Part shown: in pieces, positions 1-10,700 of the stretch
Numbering within the stretch: position 1 is the first letter of the stretch
How the letters are laid out: every line of letters begins with the position of its first letter
DNA from: Corythucha ciliata
Lineage: Eukaryota; Arthropoda; Insecta; Hemiptera; Tingidae
Length of the DNA stretch: 64,000 nt
NCBI GenBank assembly: GCA_038030265.1
Contig: CM075937.1
Coordinates: forward strand, 11,284,001 to 11,348,000
Reading direction: 5' to 3'
Position numbers and translations under genes: made by a program
Notes under the pieces: model-generated
Databases searched by the model: none
Told to the model about the DNA's origin: nothing
The model's input: only the letters and a program-made list of their open reading frames with translations

Positions 1-2560
1 AAAAAAAAAAAAAAATAAAAGGAACATGTTTTATATAGAACACATGTTTAAAAAAAACATGTTTAAAAAAAGAATAATAATAAAAATTATCAATTTGTGT
101 TGTTCGTCAACGTTGTCTTGTTCATCTTAACACCCACCCTGATCAACAATGGTCCTGGTTATTCAGAAAACTGAGAGTTCTCTTGCAATCCACCCCTTAC
201 TCAAGTCCACCCAATCCTTTTCACTATTTCTCTCTCAATCACTCGCTCTCTCTCTCTACCTTCTCTATCGCTTTTCCCTAGAGGACTAGACAGTTAGCTT
301 CTCATGTCACCTCCATCCCATTCCGTCTGCCCCTTTCACCAACGGAACACTTTTCTTACGCAAACTCCCCATCCTCCCCTATGGTGATGACGCTTTTGTT
401 GGCGGCTTTTGACTAATAAGAGAAAGGGTACTCACGTCATCTCTTCTGATCACACTGTTGGTTCGATTGGAGTGGAAAGAATGAAAATTTTCCTTGCTCA
501 TACTTTCCTTTGAGAAAATTCATTTTATTCTTAACAATACCATCGATTGAGGTGAATTTAACGGTATTAATGATATTTGAAGTTTCCCGCGGAAGATTTT
601 ACTTTGAATAATGATAATGAAAAAAATGATTTTTAATATAAAGTTTTTTTTGTTTTTTTTCTGCTCATCCGAGTGCAGCATGACCCCCTTTGCTTATTGG
701 CCTCTTCCTTTTAGAATTACAAAGGAATTTTTCAAGCTTGAAAACTACCGGCCGTCGTTTATCTATAAATAATAAAAACATTGTCAGACTGAAATGTTGA
801 GAAATTGAAGGATGAAAAAGGTAATTCTTTCTTATTCTCATTATCTTGTGTTTCTCCTTCTCCTCCTCCGTTCGTCAAACCCCAGACACAGTCTGGGTCA
901 CAAAGCCGGCCAATTATTCTCTGTCGCCCCTCCACCCCTCTTCCATATTAGCTCAATCAAACCATTTTTGTTATTGTAAAAAATCCAGTGGGAAGGGGTT
1001 AGGGGAGTTGATCGTTGAGTTGAGGGTGGAAAACGTTATAAATTGTTAATTGGCAATTAAAATAAAAGAGAAAAGGGTGGATGGTGGTGGATAATTTTTA
1101 AAAGCAAAAGTCTTAAGCCATTAATGAGCGAATAATTGAAATATTTAAAATGAGGGGGGGCGTGGAGCCAAAAACCGAATGGACACGTCTAAGGGATAGA
1201 TGACTCCCTTTTATAGAGAGAGAGAAAAAATATTGAAAATTGAGATTTGAGGTTTATTTAAATTCAAATTCCAATAATCCGGTACGAGATACATTAATTG
1301 GAAACTCCGCCCAAAAGCTGTAAACGTTAAAGAGTGCAACACATTTCGATGGTGTTTTTTGGCTCATAGTTTTTTTGTTTTTTTTTCTTTAATTGACAAA
1401 TAATTAAAAAGCCAAATAAAAAAAAAGTGAGGAATATAAAAATAGAGAAGAGTCAATGCAATAAAATGACAATTTCAAACGTCAGTGTAACCGCTGGTCT
1501 GATAGACAAGAAAGGAGAGAGATGGAGAATATAAAAGTAAGGGGAAAATGAAGAGAAAGAAACAGAAATAAATAAATAATAAATAAAAAAGAAATAAGAT
1601 ATATAAAAAAAAAATTGTGAAGATGATGAGAGTGTAGTGAGGGACTGAATGAATGAGTGAATGGAAGAATGAGTGAAAGAAAAATGGTTCCAGCGCCAAA
1701 TTGTTTCATCTGCTTGCCGTAGTACGTAGTAGAAAGTTACCGGACGCTGAGCGTCAGGTTATGGAGTGGGGGGTGTCGGAAGACTAAAAATGTCGGGGTT
1801 TCGCCTATATCGTCTCCCTTTGCAAAACGTATTTGCATTAAATTCTGAATAAAAACGTTCCGCACAATCCTCCCCCCCCCCTCATTATGAATGATTACAG
1901 AGATAGGAAAAGGGCCAAAAGTACCATTCAGCTTTCGAATGTTGTACGATGTTTGGATTTCTTTGATTTTCACTCTCTGTTAAAACAGCTGAAAGTGTCA
2001 AAAACAAGGCACAAGTAAGAAATAATACATCCTACTGACGTTTTTTCTTCATAATTCAAAATCGATGCTTATGCGAACCAGTATTGACATAAAATAAGGT
2101 TGTTAACAGCGTTGAACTAGCACATAGTATCACTTTTCCCCGCTTGAAATCGTGCCCTCTCGTACTGTGCTATAATTTGGTCCAAAATACATGTTGATGC
2201 CCACAATGGAGATTTGGCGGTCGATCTTTGATGCCCACTCCAAAAGATCTTTAGGATTGTTTATACGGCAACGACAGATGCGGAACGGTGGTTTCCTGCT
2301 TTTCCAGGAGATTTATTTTGACAATTTGCTTTCTCTCCTCCCCCCCTCGAGGGATTTTTCATTTCTTTTCCAGTCAAGTGAATAAAAAAGTTTACGGCTT
2401 TCGGATTCACATTTCTTCGTGTGATGCCATTCTTGGTTGGTACAGAGGCGACGTTGTTCAGTGGGGGAGAGAGTGAGTTTAAGTTTGGAAAGGTAAAAAT
2501 CCCCTAAGGTTTACAGCCCATCAACGGGTATTTACCTTTTCCCATTTGGGCTCTTTCTTT

Positions 2561-2597
<37 letters not shown>

Positions 2598-4180
2598 GCG
2601 TTTGGCTTTCTCTCGAAACCCGTAGGGGTGAATGAGAAAATAGCGTAAGTCAGTTTCGATGTTCCTAAACAAGACTGTCGATTAACGGTTATTGAGAGAT
2701 CCCTGAGAATCAAGTTTTTATTCCGAAACACCGAGTGATATTTAGTTAAACCAGCCTCTTTCTTTTACTCAAACTGACACGGCGTTCGTTAAAAGCTTCT
2801 TGGTGGTTACGAGCACGTGTGTATTTTGGGGGGGGGGGGTTCTCCATCCACCGCGTCCTTCCCACTAAGTTGTTGGTAAAGGCCAGTCTGACGACGTAAC
2901 ATCATGAAAGAGAGAGTGAGTAGAATTAAAGAATGGGGAAAGGTAAAAGAAGGAAGGTGAGAGAGAAGGACCAGGGGCCTTTAAAAACATCCCCTTGGCA
3001 TGCTCCCCTCGTTTTACAACGCCTGGCAATATAGCCTCGCCGTTTAATGCATATTAAAGCTCAACCCTCTCCCCTCCCTCAAACCCCCTACTTCTTTCGC
3101 ACATGCCCACGTCCTCGCATCCTGTGTATCTCTCAAACTGTCGCCTCTGTACACATCTTGGTGGTAGATGAAAAAGGGGTGGAGAGGGAAAAGAACGTGA
3201 GCTTCCTAGACATGTCGTCAAAGCAATTACTATCTCCTTTAAAACACCTGGGCCTCTTGTGGACTTTTTCATCCCTTCGCCATTTCATGTTTTTTCCTCC
3301 TGTTTGACTAATCAAACGCCACGCTATATACGCAGTGCTAAACCTCGCTAATGAAATCAATCGAGAAAATCATCGATTGTAATTAAAATATTGACGTTTA
3401 TATGAAACTAGTCGATATATCGACCTATCTACGGTCTGCATAGTTGAATGAAAAGGTCCAAGTTGAATAGTAATTTCTAAGATTCTAAGATCATCAATGA
3501 CCTTTAAACAGACAAGCAGCAGTCACAGTTTCATGTTGTAAAGTGCGTTTTATAAGGAAACTACGAGTCATTTTATTGTGATACCAGATAATTGTTTATT
3601 CTTCCCTTATGTCTTTGTTGAAAAAAAAAAAAAACACCTTGTGGCCACAACACACATGAAGTACGCCCGAGGGAAAAACAGATTTTACTCCTCCCATTCC
3701 TCTTTCTCGTCTTTTTTTTTCTCACTGGAAAATTTTGAATGATGTGACAAAATGAAGAGAAAGGTACCTTCAAGATTTTTAGGTCTTGAGGGTGGTTGCC
3801 TAACTTTTTCAAAGGGATTACGTTGAATAAATAAAAAAGGTGTTACCCCCCTTTCACAGTTCTGCATTCTGTGAAAATCCAGTTGGTAAAATTGCGGAAC
3901 AGTGATAAATCTAACACAAATTACAGGTCAAGGGCTGGATTAACACAGTGGCAGCTGCGGGCATGTGCCCAAGGGCCCCGCGCTTTTATGTGTCTACTTT
4001 TTTATTTCACGGGAAGCAAGTTCGAATAATAGTATATTACGATCCAAGGGCGGTATGATGCTCATTGCAGTCGAGGGAGACAGTAAGTGCCCGAGGTCAA
4101 GCCGAGGGCAGTTGTCGCCCGAGATCGTAATGAGTAATACCGCCGCGAGTGTTGCACGCTATTTTTTGTACAGCAGAAGT
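1..4180. other. AT-rich noncoding stretch
   Basis: No coding sequence could be supported on either strand; the short open frames are in low-complexity AT or purine/pyrimidine-skewed sequence with no recognisable domain. It holds homopolymer tracts (A at 1-15, about 33 T at 2563-2595), several G or C runs, and pyrimidine-rich stretches around 225-300. Around 3930-3990 there is a GC-rich patch (GGCTGGATTAACACAGTGGC and then a run of GGGCCCC type) that looks like the end of a dispersed DNA-transposon relative, but no partner terminus was found. Confidence 0.6.
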
Positions 4181-4231
4181 TCATAATTACTATATTAATA
4201 ATAATCATAAAACCTAATCTTTAAATCCCGT

Positions 4232-4343
4232 AAGCTTTGTGCTATGCATCTGTAGAGTCTATGCAACCAATCAAATTAATTATTTCGAAAAATATAGCAT
4301 TTTGATAGGTTGCACAAACTCCACAGACGCATAGCATAAGGTT
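4232..4343. repeat. Palindromic MITE-like hairpin
   Basis: Two inverted arms of about 45 bases (about 4233-4277 and 4297-4342) surround a loop of about 20 bases. The left arm includes GTGCTATGCATCTGTAGAG and CAACCAATCAAA; the right arm reads the same on the other strand with a few substitutions (GCTATGCGTCTGTGGAG, CAACCTATCAAA). There is no coding capacity. This is the structure of a small nonautonomous DNA element or foldback repeat; the family is unknown. Confidence 0.65.
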
Positions 4344-4657
4344 TGTTTAATAAACTTAAGTGAACCCATACTCTAGCCAGCGAACGGGAGGATGACGTAG
4401 CTGGTACAGAGAGAACTTAAATCGCCTCTCAGCGTAATTTACAGTGCTTATTTGTGAGTTTTTATGGCTAATGTACAATTTAAAAACAAAAACGCTGCGA
4501 ATTATCGAACAATGCCTTATTATTTCGACTGTTTATGGGTTTATTATTCATGGATGTAGTCAAATCCGGCTTGAAATTACATGAAAATCGACACCCCTAT
4601 GATCCCAAATCCTTTGAAAATCCCTATTTTGGACCCGCTTTTGGCCCATAAAACCCC

Positions 4658-4789
4658 AGGGGCCTTATTCCGAGCAGTCGGGACAAATGCCGCGAGTGGG
4701 ATCCAAGGACGCTACATCAGAAATAATACTATCCCGCCATAGCAACCACCTTACGTGAGTTTTTCCCGACAACTCTAACTACGGCCCCA
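4658..4789. mobile_element. Small MITE with imperfect GGGGCC terminal inverted repeats
   Basis: A 130-bp segment begins with GGGGCCTTATTCCGAGCAG followed by TCGGGA. It ends with the inverted counterpart, where TCCCGACAACTCTAACTACG runs into GGCCCC. The arms match over about 25 bases with several mismatches. No clear target duplication is visible, so the exact ends are uncertain. Termini beginning GGGGCC are common among PIF/Harbinger-type elements, but without a 3-bp duplication that assignment is only a guess. Confidence 0.45.
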
Positions 4790-4932
4790 GGGAGTTATTT
4801 GATTAAACTGATCAGATGTTAGGACCAACTAGACCCCAAATGGAGTCTATGTGCGAAAGAACGAGTTTTTTCGAGCAATCCTAGGGCAAGATGTGACTTG
4901 GACGGCGGACGGACATTTTTTTTTATTTCAGA

Positions 4933-5021
4933 TTTGGATTCTATGCACTTTGAAACGTAAAACTACAAATTTTGTGGAAGGGGGGGGGGTCAAAAATTTT
5001 TCTTGCGATACGATTACAAAG
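4933..5021 (+). repeat. Dispersed 85-90 bp repeat, copy A
   Basis: This segment (TTTGGATTCTATGCACTTTG, then a G run, then TTCTTGCGATACGATTACAAAG) recurs in the same orientation at 10427-10512 with about 90% identity. The two copies lie either side of the GC-rich LINE of 6.4-10.3 kb. It has no coding content and its type is unknown. Confidence 0.7.
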
Positions 5022-5236
5022 GCTTATTATTGAGAAATAATAAGTCAATAGGAAGATTTAAAAAAAAAACAAAACAAAAAACAACAACAAAAGGACTAAA
5101 AGAAGACGCAGCGGGCTGATATTTTTCTTTTCGCTTGACCTACGGAGAAAGTGACTATTTTCACCATGGCAACCTCACAATAAAAGACACACTTTAATCT
5201 CAGCGTGTATTTGGTTACTTTAAGTCACAGAGTGAA

Positions 5237-5797
5237 CGAAAGTACTTTACGCCACTGCTAGGAGTGATGTAATAGTACATTTCATGACAAGTGCGGAAAG
5301 TAAGAAATATCGTGCGAGTGTTGTTAGACGAACGAGACGCAGTCGAGTGAGTCTATTACACGAGCGCATGATATTTCACTTTCCGACGACTAATGAACGA
5401 CGTTTTTCGCACGACGATGGGGAATTTACAGGCAGGTGTTTATTCTGGAAATGTTATGGTATTTACGTGTGAGAAACCCAAACGCAGTGAACAAACCAGG
5501 CACAGACAGGAAGAGGAACAAAAAAAAAAAACAAACAAACAAAACAATAACAATTAACGTCATATTACAGAATTCAAGTTGAGACCTCCAAGATAACATA
5601 ATCTGTGGACAGCAAACATTGGTTAACTTTTTAAAAAAAGCCAAATCAGCAGTTCTCCCAACACACACCCGTGCCTTTTTCGTTCTTTCCTCACGGGTTG
5701 ACGTAAACAGACACTTTCGAGGGAGGTTTTCAGTGCGGTTCTCATCACTTCCCGTGCAAGTCGTGCGAAAAGTACTTTCCGTCACTGTTAGGAGTGA
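5237..5797 (+). repeat. Pair of diverged direct repeats about 530 bp apart
   Basis: The first copy at 5237-5268 contains AAAGTACTTTACGCCACTG followed by CTAGGAGTGATG. The second at 5766-5797 contains AAAGTACTTTCCGTCACTG followed by TTAGGAGTGACA. Around 27 of 31 positions agree. Both sit among sequences rich in short complementary runs, which suggests remnants of one small repeat family. No function is visible. Confidence 0.5.
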
Positions 5798-5855
5798 CAC
5801 GTGTGGAGTGAGTCGTAGTGAAGTGTCTCCCATTTGGTAGATCAAGCGTTCGCAA

Positions 5856-5960
5856 CTCGTGAGAAGCGTCTTTACGGGCTCATTGTTAGTAATTAGCGAA
5901 CTCGGCTTCGCCTCGATCGCCAAACACAGCTCGCGCGTAAAGTGACGCTTTCCTCACTCG
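5856..5960. repeat. Imperfect inverted repeat, hairpin-like
   Basis: The left arm CTCGTGAGAAGCGTCTTTACG (about 5856-5876) is matched on the opposite strand by 5936-5960 with small indels. The loop of about 60 bases contains CGGCTTCGCCTCGATCGCC. It is probably a decayed nonautonomous element. Confidence 0.4.
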
Positions 5961-6429
5961 TGTGAAAGATACTATGACGGCCGGCCGGCGGAATGAACCT
6001 CATGTCGCCTGCTCAATTGATAATGATGGAGTGGAAATTGAAATTTCAAGTGAATAAAATAACTGCATCCAACCGAGAACCACGCTCTCAAACGATTTCA
6101 TTCATCGTGACCGATTTTGGGACCAATCGCAGCAAAGGGCTAATTCTGGTGGCATTTTGAAAACTTGAACGCCCACTTTCCACTCCTTTGGAGTTGAGGT
6201 TTGGGCTGACGAGAAGTTAGGACCAACTGGGTATTGGCGATTGCAGCTAAGGAAGACGCTGTCTGCCGGTCATAGAGAAACTAGTGATACCGATAGTGTA
6301 AGCGGTATGTTAAATTTTGGATTATTTTCACGTCTTTTTTATTTTTTTTTTTGCCATTTACAACTCGTGGAAAAGTGTGTACATTTATTAATTACGCTAA
6401 GGTCGACTAATAGGGCTCAGTATTAGTGC

Positions 6430-7232
6430 GAGTTGTTAATGAGGGGGTCACTGGTTACACACGAATATGATGGACATGCACTTCACGCGAGCGTACGTGA
6501 ACGCGACGGAGGAGTCCGACCTACGGGTGTGCCGTCGATGGAACAACCGCTCAACAACAGAGTCAACGGAGCCGCAGCGAACGCCCGGAGACCGGCGATC
6601 AGCAATTGGACGGCGTCGGGGCACAACAGAGAAAAGACCGGTGCTCGCTCGTTTTCTCATGTTGCCCCCTGAAACGTCCCTTCTTCCCCACGGTTTTATC
6701 CTTTGCTAGCGTTGCCGCCGTCGAGACGACTTTCCCCGAGCTCGGGTGCTGGCCCAAAAACTCCCGGTCTCAGCGGTCTACAGCACGGCGTGGCGCGTCG
6801 CTGTGGGGCGGTGGGGCTCCTTTGTGTTGGGGCGCTCCGTGGGGGGATGCCCTCGGCGTGTTCGAGGCTACAGCGTATATCTGGGAGTTGCTTGGACCTT
6901 CTCCCAGTGCCGCTACAATGCCCCCACAACCTGACCTAGTCATGTCATGGGGTGTGTGTGGGGGTCGGTGGGTGGGGCCCGAACCTCCAATTAGCCTTGG
7001 AGGAGGCTGCCCTGAACCACCAGCGAATAATCCCCCATCGCGCAGTACTGTGCCGGATGGCGACCGGACGGGACCCTGCTGCGCGTTGGGGGGGGGGGGA
7101 CTGCGCCGAGACCACGGGTATGGTGTGGGGGCTCTCTCCGGGGATTGACCCACACTTGGATGTGTCCCGGCGCCCCCGGTGGTGCGCTGCGTCTGTTATC
7201 CCTTCCCTCCTTACTCTTATCACCACTTCAAC
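6430..7232 (+). other. GC-rich candidate 5' UTR of the LINE
   Basis: Base composition changes sharply to GC- and CpG-rich just upstream of ORF1. All frames stay open by chance here, giving overlapping open frames on both strands with no domains. A GC-rich leader carrying an internal promoter is usual for full-length LINEs, so this suggests the copy was not 5'-truncated. The true left boundary is not defined by any repeat. Confidence 0.4.
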
Positions 7233-8780
7233 ATGAATTCAAGCAACAAAAAACTCGGATCAGGTCCCAAACCTTCCCTCCCCATGGGTACTCCCGACCC
7301 ACAAACTCAATCAACTAACACAAAATCAAACCCGCCCAAGTCATCGTCTCCAACGAATGAATCCCCCCATCTTCCTGCTTCGGATGAACTTCCAGCAGAG
7401 ACCAAAGAAACGTCCCAGTCTAAACGACCTCTTAGTAGAGAAACCGCGGCAAATATCCCCGCTGGTAAACGTATTGTTGAACATGATCAAATGTCTGACT
7501 CTACTGTTCTCCTACTCACCCACCCAGCCTTATGGATATTGATGTACCACCACCATCGCAATCATCAACGTCAACATCGACTTCCCAACAAACTCCTACA
7601 TCCTCTAACCACCTAACCCCTCCTCCCACAACGTGGCAGCTCAATCTACCAGACACGTTCTCTCCATTCTGGATTATAGAATCAACAAAGGAAACTTCCT
7701 TTGAAAAAACATGTCCATTCGCTCTTCACCGTCTCCTACGTTCTACATTCGGCTCTCTAAAAACTGTTTCCAAAATTTCCACGGGCCGTCTCAATATTCA
7801 AGTTACTGACCTCGATCAAGAAAAAATAGTAAAAAATCTGACATCCCTCGGTGATACTCCAGTGAAAACTAGCCCAAACATTCGCCTTAATACCGTTGAG
7901 GGGGTCATTTCCTGTAGAGATTTCATAAACTCGACAGACGAGGCTATCCTCGAGGGTCTTGCGGAAGAAAAAGTCATTAAAGTGCGGCGCATAACCCGCC
8001 GTGTTGGAAATCCCGACCAGCGTGAAAGTACAGGTTTATTTGTCCTTACGATCTACCTATACCTGAGCTGCCCACTTCTATCAATGGCGCTTTCTACAAA
8101 CTGAAAGTCCGTCCCTATATCCCGGAACCAATGCGCTGTTTTCGATGCCAGCGCTTTGGTCATACTGCCCCCCCGTTGTCGCTCCGCACAAAAATGCGTC
8201 TGTGGTGCTGATATTCATGAAGGCGCCTGTGACAATCTTCACTGTGTGAATTGTGCCGGCGCCCACAAGGCAACACATCGACAGTGTCCGGTGTACCTAA
8301 CCGAAAAGGAAATACGGCGACTGCAAATAACTCATAAAATTACTCTGAGAGAAGCTCGTGCAATGGCTTCGAACCCTTCAACTGTTCGACCAGGCACTTC
8401 ATATGCAGCAAAAGTACATATACAACTCCTAAACACCCACCGCCAATCTTCACGCCACCTCCTCCTCACAAATCCCCTCCCCCAACAAAAGTCAAACATT
8501 CCTAAGGAGACTTCAACCAGTCTCCCTCCCTTTCCTGCTGAGCCCATCCCCCCAAACCCAACGGGTTCACGGTGCTCCTCGTTGGACCGTGAACTCGAGT
8601 CTGATGAGCTCAGTGGTGACACTGACAAAACCTACTGGGCACCACGAGACACTCGGCGTAAGTCAAAAAAAGGGTGGCCAAAGGGTAAACCCAGGAAGCC
8701 CCCCCCCCCCAATAGTGTCACCGGATAAATCACAGGACCCATCCGTGTCTCCTGCGAAATCCTCTAAGGATCCTACCTAA
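7233..8780 (+). pseudogene. LINE ORF1 (nucleic-acid-binding Gag-like protein), frameshifted
   Basis: ORF1 of the LINE, expected to coat element RNA. It starts at the ATG at 7233 with a Ser/Pro/Thr-rich head (MNSSNKKLGSG). The frame shifts near 7525, near 8040, and at a C run near 8165. The middle part (LNLPDTFSPFWIIESTK) is the conserved region before the knuckles. Three zinc knuckles follow: CFRCQRFGHTA at about 8137, CVCGADIHEGAC at about 8199 and CVNCAGAHKATHRQC at about 8245. The tail is basic and proline-rich and ends at 8728 or 8780 depending on the frame used at the C run near 8700. Three CCHC motifs are typical of I- and Jockey-group ORF1 proteins. At least three frameshifts make it non-functional. 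Confidence 0.75.
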
Positions 8781-8796
8781 GCACTTCTTTTTCAAT

Positions 8797-10046
8797 TATG
8801 ACTACAAATCCACACTCTTCTCATAGTGCTACCAACCGTCCAAGAAACCACAATATCATACAATAAAAAACTCTATAACCAACTTTGGTCCCAAGGTGTA
8901 TACCCTTCGGTTTGGAAGAGTTCTTTGATAATTCCCGTCCCTAAACCTGGGAAAGACCTCCAGCAGGTCTCCAGTTATAGGCCAATCTCTCTAACATCCT
9001 GTATGGCCAAAATTTATGAAACTCTAATTTTTTTCAGACTCAAGTACTTTATACAAAGGCATAACCTTCTGTACTCTTTTCAAACTGGCTTTCGCTCTAA
9101 CCACTCTGTCTTAGATAATCTCGTCAACCTGGAGGACACAATTCAAAATTCCTTTTTTAATCGAAATCATACACACGCGATCTTCTTCGATGTCCCACAC
9201 GCGTTTGATCGCGTTTGGAGATACGGGGCTTTAAAGCAAGTCTACAAATGGGGCCTTCGGGGCCGCCTACCTATGGTCCTTCAAGACTTTCTGGAGCAAC
9301 GCTCCCTACGAGTTCGTATTGGTTCCTCCCTCTCTCAGACCTACCCGCAGGAGAATGGTGTGCCTCAGGGCTCTATCCTGAGCATACCACTTTTCCAGGC
9401 GGCCGTGAATGACCTAACCGACAACATTCCACGTGACTTCCAAATTTCTTTTTATGCTGATGACATAGCCCTCTATAAATCCTACCCGGCAGACCCAACT
9501 GGCGAAGATCTTCCGCCGGCAAAATTATCCGTTTCAAGTGGGTTCCAAGTCATTTCGAAATTCATGGCAACGAGGTAGTGGACCGCCTTGCAAAAGACGC
9601 CTCATCCACCTCCGTTTTATCCAGCCTCACTACCCCTCCTCTACCGTTAACTGACTACAATAACTATATCATCCGAACTCTTTGGATGAATCAGCATGAA
9701 AAATGGGCGACAAGTTCCTCCACATTAAGCCTTATCTTCCCGCAATTGTCAAGTTTGAAAGATATCTACCTCCCAGAAACCAATAGAAAAGAAGAACTAA
9801 TCCTTAACCGCCTTCGAATCGGCCATACCAGAGCCACTCACAGCTACCACCTAATCTTGTGAAAACTGCGAAGTTCCCTTAACACCAGAACACATCATAC
9901 TTGAGTGCCCCCAATGGGCAAATACCCGGGAAAACCACGGCCTGCATCGCTTTCCATACGTTGAGTTACTTCGGTCAAAGGACCCTCAGACCCTAAGCCA
10001 TCTATTCAGCTACCTACATGAGATTAATTACTTTTATCAAATTTAA
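8797..10046 (+). pseudogene. LINE ORF2 remnant: RT and RNase H, endonuclease deleted
   Basis: The polyprotein normally runs endonuclease-RT-RNase H. Its probable start is the ATG at 8797; about 22 codons later (near 8862) the sequence jumps straight into RT fingers (PVPKPGKDLQQVSSYRPIS), so the whole endonuclease is missing. RT boxes are visible: motif A FFDVPHAFD, NGVPQGSIL, and catalytic YADD at about 9453. Just after YADDIALY there is a second jump to RNase H (FKWVPSHFEIHGNEVVDRLA at about 9529, in another frame). The N-terminal RNase H half and the RT thumb are lost. A further shift at about 9858 is needed to read the C-terminal zinc motif (CENC, then H and C), and the frame stops at 10046. 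Confidence 0.75.
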
Positions 10047-10330
10047 AATCCTCAAAACAACTCACAACTTGATCACTATAATTAATTAACTTCAAAACAA
10101 TATCGTCAAAATCTCCCAATGAATCAGTCGATTTCAACTTTATGTTATTAACAACACATTTGATGGGCTCATGACCTCTAGCAGTCGATGCCCCAAAAAG
10201 GGGGGTGGTTTTAGCCGGTAGTCTGTCGCTCGGCAGGAGTCCGGGGCACACCGTGCGTAAATGAATTTCCACCTCCCAACCCCCCCCCCCCAAACCAGCG
10301 GTTGACATTATGGATAATGATAGAGCTCAT
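10047..10330 (+). other. Probable LINE 3' UTR
   Basis: Sequence following the ORF2 stop. It includes a GC-rich patch with CTCGGCAGGAGTCCGGGGCA at about 10231 and a C run at about 10280. There is no A-tail or simple repeat to mark the end. The limit at 10330 is a guess from composition. Confidence 0.3.
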
Positions 10331-10426
10331 GCTAATAGTGGGGCTATCTGTAGTGAGCAATTATCCCAACCCCAGATTGGTTACACGTTATCACCACGAG
10401 CTGAATGACTTGGTTTTCCATATGAC

Positions 10427-10512
10427 TTTGGATTCTACGCACTTTGAAACGTAAAACTACAAATTTTGAGGGGGGGGGGTCAAAACAATTTTCTTGCGAT
10501 ACGATTACAAAG
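10427..10512 (+). repeat. Dispersed 85-90 bp repeat, copy B
   Basis: Second copy of the repeat at 4933-5021, same orientation: GATTCTACGCACTTTGAAAC, a G run, then TTTTCTTGCGATACGATTAC. It ends within one base of the other copy at ACAAAG. The segments flanking each copy are unrelated. Confidence 0.7.
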
Positions 10513-10559
10513 TCAAAACGAATAAATAAAAACATATGACTGCTTCTTCATGTGACAAG

Positions 10560-10700
10560 TTTCTTATTAGGGCAATTTATCGTGGCTGAAATTGAGAAAA
10601 AACACTAATTCGCCGGTAAAATTGAGCAAAACCTGAATTCACGGCTCAAATGGTGAATATACGTAAATTCACGGCTGCGAATACTCTTAGAACTGAAATC
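10560..10700 (+). repeat. Short degenerate array of the ~31-bp unit
   Basis: About four loose copies of a unit resembling GGCTGAAATTGAGAAAAAAC then ACTAATTCGC. The same family is far more extensive at 53.6-59.15 kb. The copies here are in the plus orientation used by the right-hand array. Confidence 0.55.

Larger units (their letters stand above)
5022..6429. other. Noncoding stretch with short repeats
   Basis: Apart from the direct and inverted repeats listed separately, nothing recognisable is present. The long open frame on the minus strand at about 5426-5923 has a low-complexity hydrophobic middle, overlaps repeats, and shows no domain, so it is not taken as a gene. Confidence 0.55.
6430..10330 (+). 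mobile_element. Internally deleted RNase H-bearing LINE (I/Jockey group)
   Basis: A non-LTR retrotransposon on the plus strand: GC-rich leader, ORF1 with three CCHC knuckles, then a shortened ORF2 with RT, an RNase H remnant and a C-terminal zinc motif. Two large internal deletions removed the endonuclease and the segment between the RT YADD box and RNase H. ORF1 and ORF2 also carry several frameshifts, so the copy is dead. The 5' and 3' limits are inferred from the change in base composition and are uncertain; no target duplication or A-tail was found. Confidence 0.75.

Noticed and set aside
5426..5923. 165-codon open frame on the minus strand
   Set aside because: Contains a low-complexity run of Phe/Leu from an A/C-rich tract, overlaps short repeats, and shows no domain.
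6606..7236. Several overlapping open frames of 90-180 codons on both strands
   Set aside because: GC-rich sequence leaves all frames open; no domain, and it precedes a LINE ORF1 as a probable 5' UTR.
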